From assembly GCA_903813345.2 (NCBI GenBank), contig CAIIXF020000001.1, forward strand, positions 12,791,915-12,855,914: DNA of 64,000 bases. Direction: 5' to 3'. The DNA is from Owenia fusiformis (Eukaryota; Annelida; Polychaeta; Sabellida; Oweniidae). Positions within the stretch are counted from its first letter, which is position 1. Each line of letters opens with the position of its first letter. This document shows positions 37,801 to 48,900 of the stretch, piece after piece. Under the pieces are notes generated by a model. The model made no database searches, was not told where the DNA came from, and was given only the letters and a program-made list of their open reading frames with translations. The translations under genes were made by a program, and so were the position numbers.

Positions 37801-38870
37801 TTTGAACCAAATCTGTTCACTGGTATATGAGTTATCAAAGATTACGTTTTTTACGAATATGGGCAGCCATCTTGAAATTCAGCTGCCATCTTGAAAATTA
37901 TTTCTTGAACAGAGCTACTGTGTCCCTAGGCATAATCATATAAAATTTCAATCAAATCTGTTCACTGGTATTTGAGTTATCAAAAATTATGTTTTTTACG
38001 AAAAATTGCCGCCATTTTGAAATTAAGCAGCCATCTTGAAAATGTTTTGTCAAACATAGCTACTGTGTCCCTAATAATCATCATATAAAATTTGAACCAA
38101 ATCCGTTCACTGGTATTTGAGTTATCAAAGATTACATATTTTTACGAAAAATGGCCGCCACTTTGAAATTAAGCGGCCATCTTGAAAATCTCTTTTTGAG
38201 TGTAACTCCTTTGTCCCTAGGCATCAGCATATAAAATTTGAACCAAATCCGTTCACTGGTATATGAGTTATCAAAGATTACGTTTTTTAAGGAATTTGGG
38301 TCGCAATCTTAAAATTCAGCCGCCATCTTAAAAATTATTTCTTGAACAGAGCTACTGTGTCCCTAGGCATAATCATATAAAATTTCAACCAAATCTGTTC
38401 ACTGGTATTTGAGTTGTCAAAGATTACGTTTTTTACCAAAAATTGCCGCCATTTTGAAATGAAGCGGCCATCTTGAAAATGTTTTGTCGAACATAGCTAC
38501 TGTGCCCATAAGCATCATCATATAAAATTTGAACCAAATCCGTTCACTGGTATTTGAGTTATCAAAGATTACATATTTTTACGAAAAATGGCCGCTATTT
38601 TGAAATTAAGCGGCCATCTTGAAAATCTCTTTTTGTGCGAAACTCCTTTGTCCCTAGGCATCAGCATATAAAATTTGAACCAAATCCGCAAACTAGTATT
38701 TGAGTTATTAAAGATTACATTTTTTACGAAAAATGGCGGCCATTTTAAATTCAGTGGCCATATTGAAAATTCCTTCTCGAGCAGAGGTCCTACACCCATA
38801 AGGCATAAGCCTATAAAATTTGAATCAAATCCGTGAAACGGTATTTAAGTTATCGCCCGGACAAACAGAC
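37801..38870 (+). repeat. Eight-unit 145-bp core repeat with a three-unit higher-order pattern
   Basis: Units start at 37801, 37946, 38091, 38237, 38383, 38528, 38674 and 38819 (spacing 145-146 bp), each with AACCAAATC and GTATTTGAGTTATCAAAGAT. Units 1-3 match units 4-6 one to one in their spacer variants (ATTATTTCTTGAACAGAGC, GTTTTGTCxAACATAGC, CTCTTTTTG), so a trimer of about 437 bp was duplicated as a block. Confidence 0.85.
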
Positions 38871-39594
38871 AGACGGACGGACGGACGGCTTTCCTATATC
38901 CCTCTCGAACTTCGTTCGGTGGGATAACAAGGTTAGTTTTGTTTTAATCAGACATTACCATTCAGTATGTGGAGACTAGCTTACTTTACAAGTATAGCAC
39001 TCGATTTTTTTCCTAATAGTTCCTAAGGAGCTTTCATGTTCAAAATATACAGTGTTTGGTCATAAATTGTTTGTTTTGTCATAGTTTGAAATTTATTCAG
39101 CCCTTGTGTCTGCATATACTGAAAGATACAGGATGACAATTTTTTATTTATGCTTATATTTTAAAACCTACGTTTATCTAGACATAACTTTCGCTATCAC
39201 ATGGTAGAATCATATAATCGCCACTGAGTGGATGTTTGAAAACACTTGTATGCAATGTAGACATGCGCGCAGGGAATATATGTGAAATAGATAGATGTTG
39301 TGAATATTTTTGCAAAAAAATTCACGTACTTTTAAAAACAGTGGCCATCTTGAAAAAAAAATTTGTGTAAAAGTATTTACTATCTTTCCAAGAAATATGA
39401 AGAAAATCCATCCACTAGTATTCGAGTTATCTTCCAGACATCTTGTAAAATATAAATACACTGCCCATATGTTTTGTTAAAGAGCAACAGAAGCATACAA
39501 TCTTTCCATAAAGATAAAGTCAGAAACATATTTGGATATCTACATCATGGAGGTAGATTATAATTGATTTTATTTATTTGTCATATTCAGTCAT

Positions 39595-40573
39595 CTAGAA
39601 AATGGCAACTCCACGGAGTAGCAAATCCCAACGAACAATATATAAATCATGAATTTGTAGTCACAATGTAATATTTACCATCTCCTCCATCTTCCCCTTG
39701 AATAAATATTTGAGATCGTTGTAGTATCATGTATACTTTCAAGATAATGGCGAATTCCTGCTCTAGGCAGCCATTTTGAATTTTCTGAGGCACAAATCAG
39801 AAAAACAATACCATAATTGTGATCTTCTCTGAAATTCAATATTTGCAATCAACTCTAAATTGCCTCTCATTTGAGTATAATAAAGCTATACTGTACTTCA
39901 AAAAGATCTCAAAATTAACACAAATTCATGTTTTCCCAACCCCCCCCCCCCTATTCACAGCCCCTGGGGGTCTGGGTGAAAAACACAGGATATTTATGAA
40001 AAAGACTTTAAAATAATAATATTCATTATTTTGTTTAAAATGAAAAACATAAGCTTTTTGCGAAAAATTCCCGCCATTTTTAAATTGACGACCATCTTGT
40101 AAAACTACTCACCAATATACATCTTTCCACCAAATATGAACAAAATCTGACTGACTGACCTGACTGACCTGACTGACTGACCTGACTGACTGACCTGACT
40201 GACCTGACTGACCTGACTGACTGACCTGACTGACTGACCTGACCTGACCTGACCTGACCTGACCTGACTGACTGACCTGACTGACTGACCTGACTGACTG
40301 ACCTGACTGACCTGACTGACCTGACTGACCTGACTGACCTGACTGACTGACCTGACTGACCTGACTGACTGACTGACTGACCTGACTGACTGACTGACTG
40401 ACTGACTGACTGACTGACCTGACTGACCTGACTGACCTGACTGACTGACCTGACTGACCGACCGACTGACTGACTGACTGACGGATTATTTGAGTTATTG
40501 CCCGGACAAACAAACAGATGGACAAATAGACGGCTTTTCTATATCCCCTTCAATTTCTTTCAGTGAAATAATT
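39595..40573 (+). mobile_element. Pearl/Helentron-like element, apparently complete
   Basis: The left end CTAGAAAATGGCAACTCCAC is followed by GGAGTAGCAAATCCCAACGAAC, given here as GGAGTAGC then AATCCCAACGAAC. The right end CTATATCCCC...TTTCAGTGAAATAAT closes at 40573 after a long microsatellite. A same-family copy in reverse orientation lies at 50233-51287; they share TAAAGCTATACTGTACTTC-type and CCCCCTATTCACAG-type interior blocks. The C-run is at 39939-39950. Confidence 0.7.
40145..40490 (+). repeat. CTGAC/CTGA microsatellite, about 345 bp
   Basis: Mixed tandem CTGA and CTGAC units fill the position where the other family members carry a short GACG tract, so this one has expanded greatly. 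It produces a spurious Gln/Ser/Val/Arg minus-strand frame. Confidence 0.95.
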
Positions 40574-41390
40574 AAAATTGTATACAAATTAAATGGATAA
40601 TATATAAATAGCAGGGGCTACACCAAAGTATTTTTGTCACAACAATAAGTTGCCAAACATAGATAAGCATAATCAAAGAGAATGTGAAGACAGATTTACA
40701 ATATTATAATGATTTGTCAGTATTACAACTAACCATGCATATTGTCAAAAATCTATCACAGTAAGTACAGCCACCAGTATTAAAATTTTCATTTACCCCA
40801 AATCTTATGATATATCAGTAGAATGAAAATGTAATGGAGGCTGAGATGCCCCAATTCTATAATCAACAAGGCACATAATGTGAACGAGATCACACCATCG
40901 AAAAACCTTCAAAATGGCCACCAGAAAACAAGATAGATGCCCAAAAGTTAATCAGCTTTAGAACTTGATATCCTCTATCATGTATGTGAAAATCTGATGA
41001 GCGGTTTTCCTAAAATGAGGATGACAAGATTTGTTGAAAAATCTTCAAAGTGGCCACCCAATTGAAAAAAGCCTATGGAAAATCATCTCCAATTATCACC
41101 AAACTTACAATTGATAATTAGTTGAAAGTTAGGTGTACAAATTCACATGCAAATGAGCTAACTATCAAATAAGTTAACGCTTAATTTGCAACTTAATTAA
41201 CGGTTAGCTACCATCAATATGCAAATGAGCTATATAGTGGTCGATTGTCACTGATTTACGTAAATTGGTTGAAAGTTAGTCGTAAGTTTGATGTAAGTTA
41301 ATCTCTAATTATCACCTAACTTACTATTGATAATTAGTTGAAAGTTATGTTTAAGTCAGATTTGTTACTACTCAAAAATGACTCGCTTCT
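40574..41390. other. Noncoding intergenic DNA with a short direct repeat
   Basis: TTGATAATTAGTTGAAAGTTA occurs near 41113 and 41333 within blocks about 225 bp apart (quoted to 20: TGATAATTAGTTGAAAGTTA), and ATGCAAATGAGCTA occurs twice (41150 and 41218). No gene is seen. Confidence 0.45.
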
Positions 41391-42246
41391 TTTTTGCTTC
41401 CTTTCACCCGGATATTTTTGCCTCATCTTGAACTATTTTGTGACGGAATATTCATCTTAATTAGGATCTTTCAGAACAGATTTTTAAAGTGCGGCCATAT
41501 CTTGAAAGAATTCTTCTTGAAAAAAACGGTTACCAATATTCATCTTTTCACCAAATATGAAGAAAATCTGTCCTCTAGTATTTAAGTTATCTTCCAGGTG
41601 AATGGACAGATGGATGGACAGACTGACTGACTGATGGACTGACGAACAGTGGCTTTTATCCCGTGCCAGGACTATAGTCCTGTACCGAGCACATTCTTTT
41701 GCCTGTACGATTACAACTTGGGAGAATTATCTACGCCCCTTACACTTAAGATACCTACACCAATGCATTATAGAACTCAAAATGTAACTTCTAATATATT
41801 GGAAGCGTTGATTGTCTGGGTATATCGGCAGAACGGGAACATTTTTCTTTTTCATCGAGAGAGATTCAATTACTTTTCAAGATGGCGGTTGGATTTAAAA
41901 TGGGATTCCCCGTTTGACTGTCCCGGATGTGGCCCGGAAGAACCAATAAATGGAGGAATTTGACAGTTAAAATAAGTTAAATATTACACGGAAATATTGC
42001 GATCAAAAACGAAAATTTCTTTGTTCTGCCGATAAACCCAGACAATTGTGGATTCAACTACACGAAAAGTGCTAAAATACCAAGGAATCTATTGAAGTAG
42101 GTATCTGAAGTGTAAGAAGCGTAAAAAATTCTCCCATGTTGTAATCGCACAGGCAAAAGATTGAGATGTTCTCAGGACTATAGTTCTGGCACGGGATAAA
42201 GTGGCTTCACTATATCCCTACTGAACTTCGTTTATTGGGATAATAA
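41390..42246 (+). mobile_element. Pearl/Helentron-like remnant interrupted by a hAT-like MITE
   Basis: A core relic (AATATGAAGAAAATCTGTCC) and a GATGGACAGACTGACT microsatellite at 41603-41645 lead into the MITE. After it the right end resumes with CACTATATCCCTACTGAACT and TTATTGGGATAAT. Removing the MITE and one duplication restores the right-end sequence seen near 30515 and 38886. The left end is not identified. Confidence 0.65.
41656..42199. mobile_element. hAT-like MITE with perfect 8-bp target duplication
   Basis: Terminal inverted repeats start TTATCCCGTGCCAG on both sides and inverted similarity extends about 190 bp inward (TTTTGCCTG, GATTGTCTGGG, ATCGGCAGAAC). AGTGGCTT is duplicated exactly at 41648-41655 and 42200-42207. 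An 8-bp duplication is the hallmark of hAT elements, although P and Merlin elements can also give about 8 bp. A 104-codon frame inside has no recognisable domain. Confidence 0.85.
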
Positions 42247-42663
42247 GTGGTAAAATAGGGGAATCCCCTTCCCTACCTTGTTTTGAGATGTAACCTTGAA
42301 CTCTACAAGGAGCAAACTAAATTGAGTTCATTCAAAAAAATCATTCATTAATTATCCCCACAATATCGCACTCAAAGACAGATTTTGAAAATTTAAAAAT
42401 CAATTAAGGCAGACTGACATGGAATTACAAGGAGTTACAGAAGGTGTTACAGATTATTTGGTAGCACAGCAAAGTTAGATATATTTTTTACTTTTCAATT
42501 CAACCCAATGTACTGTATGCCATATCCATGCTTACTGTCTAATATACCATTTTATATCATTTCTGTAGATGGCACAAGCATCCAGAAAATATAGTTTCTG
42601 AGCTTTCTGATGCTCTATAAGAAAAATCTGAAACGTTTTATAGGATTTGATAATCTAAGGGTT

Positions 42664-42784
42664 AAATGGATTCATACATTATGTCAATACAACACCTTAA
42701 TACAAAAACAAATGCTTCTCTGTTTCACCTGACTAACTCACATGTAAGCTCAATTTGATTAATCCAATCAATTCTTGTTGGCAT
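42664..42784 (+). promoter_or_regulatory. Upstream block of astacin 3 conserved with astacin 2
   Basis: ACACCTTAATAC, AAACAAATGCTTCT and TTTCACCTGACTAA appear in the same order and spacing as at 13804-13912. A TATATTTAAAA at 42833-42843 is a possible TATA box 84 bp before the ATG. Confidence 0.5.
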
Positions 42785-42916
42785 TACAATGTCATAACAA
42801 AGATAACTATACTTAATCCTTTTCAAAATGGATATATTTAAAAACATTTATTGAGTTGCACTAAACCAGAAGACTGGAGGGTTGGGGAACGCATCTAACG
42901 GGAGAGCCTGACAACC

Positions 42917-45900
42917 ATGAACAGTTTAACATTCAAATATCTGTTGCTCATCATTGGATTGATTGGGACTCATTGCAGGGTAAGTTATATCAGGTAATTG
43001 TTGTCCTGTTTGCACATACAAAGGACGATTCTCGGTTTGGAGAACAGTCGCCTGGGCTGATAATTTTTTTCATGAAAATATAGAAATATTACCCAAATTA
43101 ACTATGAATATTCAAAAGAGGACATTTAAATCTACAAGATGTAAAAATAACAAATTGATCTGAAGCAGGGATAACGCTCAATTAGACCGATTCAATAAAA
43201 TACAAGTCTCGATTTGGGGAAAGAAGTTCATCAGTGTACTGCGCTAATATTTTTTTGCGAAAAATCTAGAAATATTACCCAAATTAATTTATGACTATTC
43301 AAATGAAGACATTCAAATCTATATCATGTAAAATAATCAAATTTGTCCGAAGCAGGGATAATGCTCATTTAGATTGATGAACTTCGTTCTCCAAACCGAG
43401 AATCGTCCTTTGCTGAAGTGTGCAAGAGGTAACATATCTAGTTAAAAGAAGGATATAAGACAACTGGAAATGCTAAATGGGCATTTTTAGATTCTTAAAA
43501 TTGTCAAAGTTGAGTAAAATTGGGGGTAATGTGTGTACAAATTGTAACCTGATAACTCATCCCCAGAATAACTCATCAATTGTTAGAAGTATCAAAATAC
43601 ATCAGCTGTTTAGAAGATCAAGAAAAAAAGAATCGCATATTAAGAAGATGATGCCAGTGAGAAATGCCTGATAATAATGTCTTTATTAAAAGGCTCTATC
43701 ATGATATTTGGTCAAGATCAAAATATACAAAATTCAACATAATTGTCTTTTAAACCCCAAAAAATTAAAAACAATGTAGTATATAAATAAACAATGAACA
43801 ACACTGCGTATCATAATCGAATAAAATCTGGTAAATATGACAATGTAAATAGAACAACGATAAATGCAAGTATATATTAATTTCCTGAAAATGGATGATT
43901 TTAAAAGGAACGACAAAGCAACATTCATGACATTTCACCTAATACCCAAGACTCATTTCATTTGTTTCACTCGCTACATAAAATTCAGTTGAATTTGCTT
44001 AATCCTGAACAATCTTTTTATAGACGAGATGCAAGTCGAAACAATTTTCATTTTCATCATTATATATTCAAAATTTAGTGTAAGTGATATGATATTTGAA
44101 ATCTATAGTACTATGTAAGATTGCATCTAGAAATGTGGTTCTGAAGATTGTTCATTAACTTTAAAATTTTATTTTTCTTTGAGGATGTGACTTCTAGGTC
44201 AGGTAGATTCCCCATAGAGTCCACGTTATAAAATCTTGAAAAGTGAAATATCTTGTATTGGACAGATAATATTTTCTTTCACTTTACCTCTATGACTTTG
44301 ATCTTATTATTTAATAAATCTTGCTTATTGTACCAACTGCCCTGACAACTGTAGAATACAACAATAACATATGCATAAATCTAGCTCAAAACAATTGAAA
44401 AGTATGAATAACTTACAAATGCATACAGAAATGGTCCATTTATAAACTTATGAATTTGTAAATTATTTGTGAATGTTAATAAATTTACATATTGCGAATG
44501 TTGTTAGTACGAACAGTATAAGAAAGGGCCACTGGTGGTGAAACTGTTAACAAACTATTGGTACCTTGGAAATTAACATTTCTAATCACCCTGTATATGG
44601 CACCAAATGCATTGACTTAGAATGAAAAAGTTTATATTCATGTACATGTATTGAATAGTGGAACATAATTATAATCATACGTGTTCTGATTTCTTTCTTT
44701 CCAGCCATCCACTGAAAGTGAGGAAAGTGAAGAATCTAGCAATGAAATAGATGATGATGGTAAGAGAATATTGTTAGATATCAAAATATATTATTTTCTG
44801 TTTGTTATATGAAATAGCATACCAACCAAACTTTCAAAAACTTCAATAAACATAAATTGGCATCAAATTGAAAGTTAATGTGAATTGTGAACAACCTATT
44901 CAACTTTCCTTTAGGTTTTAATGTCCTACTGTACTCCCTGTAATCTTGCGAATTTTAAACTACAGAGAATAATCAGTTAAAAAATTTGCGAATTTTGACC
45001 TACAGAATAATCAGTTAAAAATGTAATTAGTCCTAAACATATAGATAATGAAATGCATATTACACATATTTGGGCTTTGAGCACTTAAAACAGAGCACTG
45101 ATTATTTTTGAATGACAGAGGCTATCAATTGAGTTCGTCTCATCTAAAATAGTGAATAAAATTCATTCAAAATAGCTTTTGATTTCAGCTAAATCAAGTA
45201 AAACCTGAATTCCAAATATTTTGTCGTGCAAGTTCCAGTTTTGAACAAATACATAAAAATTCTCAAGCATCTGAGATTGAAGAATTTAAAGGAAACAAAG
45301 GATGGGTATTGATATGGTGAACTTTTTGAACACAAGTTTCTCTTAAACCAGTCATTAAAAATTTCTGAAAATTTTACACATTGTCAATTTAATGGTCATC
45401 TTTTGAATGGTAAAAAATATAATATGTATATAAACTTTTCTCTATACTGTTTTAGAAAACACATCAGGAACTTCTTTTGTTCTTGGTATCATATGTTCGG
45501 AATGAAACGAAACAGCTATCCAAACCTCATTGGATCAAAATGAAAATGCGTTTAGGTCTCTAAATCTTGTCATTGTACAAAGGAAAGTTCGGTTGATTTA
45601 AAAAAAGTATCTTGAGAGGTCTGAGAAAATGTTGTATTTGCTATTTTGTTCCAACAAGCTTCGGAAAAGATGTTTTATTTCATTCTCAAGAATTGGTAAA
45701 AAGAAACAAAAAACAATTGTACTAAATACAAAAAATGTTAACAAAAACAGTTATATAAAATATATATAAATAATATTCGCATTAAATTGTTGTCAATCAG
45801 TCAAAATTACATAAAGGATCGTTTTTTACAGAATGTTTTCAATAATTGGTTTAAGAGAAAAACATTGTTAAATTCAGTTCACCATATCGATACCAATACT

Positions 45901-48900
45901 TTTCTTAGAATGAGGCTTACTCAAATGACTTTTTTTACATTTGAGCCAAACCATTACTGTTATTGCAACAAAAAACACTGCAATTTAGTAGGAAACTAAG
46001 TGTGAAATAATTACATATTACCTATATACTTATGTATAAATGTTTTTCACTTATCATCAAGCTGTTATAACCTTAAAACATAGTAATAAAAAATTAAAAG
46101 ATTGCATGTATGTCGTCATTACACCTTATAGCTGATGTAAATATCAAAATAATAGTTTTGAAATAACATGTCATTAACATATCAGAGTAAACCTAGTTTG
46201 AACGGGGTTTTAACATGATACGATCCAGACTAAAAAATCCCTTCTAACTGTTCTGTAATAATTACAAAATGTCTGAAGAAGACGATTATCATTAATCCAA
46301 GGCATTAACATGCAAAATGTCACCACTTGCCATTTATTACAGGCATCGAACACAGCCACAAAAAAAGTTGAGGACTATAACACCATGTAGAGATATGTCA
46401 TGCATATGCAACATTTTGTTTTTGTCAACCTAAGTTTAACAATGAAAACAGCACTTGTTAAAATATTTGTATAATATGTGTGTCACAATTTAGTTCAAAT
46501 CAGTGACTGTTTTATGATATCAAACATTAACAAGAATAAGAAGGAAGATGTGACCCCTAACAATTCTGTTTGGGCTACTGACAGTACAGTAGATATATAA
46601 TTGTATTTAATAATAAAAATGTATGAGATATAAGAAGTTTGATCACCCTGAAGGCAAAATAAAAATGGCAAAAAAGCTGTGGCAACTTCAATATTGAGTA
46701 CATTCTGGCTTCTAAATTACGAGGGGTGATCCAAAAGTCTTGGACGCACCGCTCTAGCTTTGCTATTTTCTAATATAATTATATGAAACTTTCAGATAAT
46801 AAAGATCAACATCTTAACAACTTTGTGTATAAGTTTCAACAGAAAATAATATGTTTTAGCTACTTTTTCAAATATTTTTTGATATTGGGTCCCTGCCACC
46901 CGGAACGGTATTTGAATATAGCAAATCACGTCACAACTGTTAATTTGAAAAATACTTTAGGTGCAGGTGCACAACCTAACACCAGTCATGATATGAGAGA
47001 ATTTCCAATTTTTCAATCTGAGTGTCATCTGCCATCATCATCTTCACATAACAAAATATACTTTTAAACATATTTTCCATGAATTTGAACATATTTTCCG
47101 TGCCGCTTTACCCTTGAATGAAAGATATTTATGAAACCGCCATAATGCTTATGTGATACGAATGTTCCTTGAGCGCCACTCTAAACCTCATCCAATGAGT
47201 AAAAACATTTTCTTTCAACCCTCCTTTCAACTTCAGAAAAGGAAGAAAATCACACGGAGCCTTATCTAGACTGTATCGCGCAGATGGGAGCTGCTCAAGG
47301 TCAATAATAGTGAGAATATTTTGTAGTATTCTTTGCTTCACTTTGATTTCTTTCATGTTCTGCATTTCAGCAGCCATCTTGCAGCAAAAATGATACCAGA
47401 ATGAGGGTTACTTGTCTGATGTCATTTTCTTAGAATTTGACATATACGGCCATTGTCATATGTGACATTATAATTAAAGCACAATTAATTGGTTGCCTGG
47501 TAACAAAGGAAGTAAACTAACATGGTTAAATATTCAAAATTCAAAGAAAGATAGTGGTTAAAACTTGCGAAGCAAGTCATATGGCGGCAACGTTTAAGGC
47601 TGAAAGTTGCCTTATGCGAATACCGTTCCGGGTAGCAGGGTCCCTATATTAAAAACGATCTAGAAAACTACATAAAATATATCATTTCACCATGGAATTA
47701 ATACACAAAGTAGTTAGGTTGTTGGTCTTTATTATTGAAAGGTTTAAAGTAATTTTATCAAAAACCAACAAAATTAGAGCAGGGCGTCCAAGACTTTTGG
47801 ATCACCCCTCGTATAAGGAATAAATCCCATTATTATATCATTATCTAGCTAGCGACAGTATGATTGGTCAAAACCGGGTCACATGTCGTGGGATATCTGG
47901 CGATATTCAATGGCAATGCTAATCAGATAAGACAACTGTGAGATATCTAGCGATATCCCACGCTCCCGGGAATTTTCAAAGAATTTGTTTTCGTTCAGTG
48001 TAAATAATTTAGTTCAGTGTAAGTCAAAATGGCAGATGAACCGAGTAGATTTAATGCATTTCAATGTTAACCTATGACTTAATAATATTAGGGATGTTTA
48101 GCTAGACAGTGATATAATAAAACAAATATTTCACTCTATTTCGGTGAATACCTGTAGCACTTTCACAAGGTGATATCACTTGTGAAAGATGTACAGGTAT
48201 TCACCTCATTAGAGTGAAATATTTGTTCAATATTCTTTCAACTGACAATAGATGAGTGAGTTTTTCCATTGGATGAAGTACTGTGTTGCTAGCAAGATAT
48301 CCAAGATTTTGAATAGTATGGCATGGTATGGTATGGTATGGTATGGTATGGTATGGTATGGTATGGTATGCCCACATGTTTAAATGAACAATTGATAAGA
48401 TTGACACTTGTAATTATAGGCGGGACTGTAAAAGTCTAAATTGCTTCATAAATAATATTACATCTGTCCTTACATATATGCTTGTATTTACAGATGAAAC
48501 GCCCGATCAAGTACCACACAATGATAAAGAAACAGAAGGTAAATAATTTTAAAAAGCCTTAATGTCCACATTAACAATTTCAGAGACATCTACAGTCAAG
48601 GCAAACAATAAACAATGTAACATACATGCCTGATATACACACATTCAGGTGGGCCAAAAATGTCCATATTTCTTTCTTTTTTATAATGCATGGATTTCAA
48701 TAATATTTTCACAGGATCTGTACCCTTTGCATTCGTTTGACTTCACTTCTTAAAAGAGAGCTTCGTCTTCACTCTTTCAAACTAAAATAAACGCATTTGG
48801 CGTATGTTTCTTCAAGCTCGCTGATTGGTGGAAGGTCAGCGCGTAGGTCAATAGGTCAAAAGTGATTTACCCAAACTGTCGCCAGTACCCGTCGTGGGGC

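Larger units (their letters stand above)
34820..38933 (+). mobile_element. Pearl/Helentron-like element split by a LINE insertion
   Basis: The left end (CTAGAAAAACAGCAACTCC to CCGAACAAAA) occupies 34820-34868. The LINE follows to 37731, and core repeats, a GACGG microsatellite (38870-38888) and the right end (CGAACTTCGTTCGGTGGGAT) complete the element at 38933. AATCCC(A)CGAAC on the left and GTTCGGTGGGAT on the right are subterminal inverted repeats. That both halves belong to one element is inferred from their order and orientation. Confidence 0.6.

Noticed and set aside
40109-40525. 138-codon minus-strand frame rich in Gln, Ser, Val and Arg
   Set aside because: It is a translation of the CTGA/CTGAC microsatellite of a pearl/Helentron-like element.
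41649-41963. 104-codon frame near 41.6 kb as a gene
   Set aside because: It starts inside the pearl-like microsatellite junction and runs through the hAT-like MITE terminal repeat. No domain is visible.
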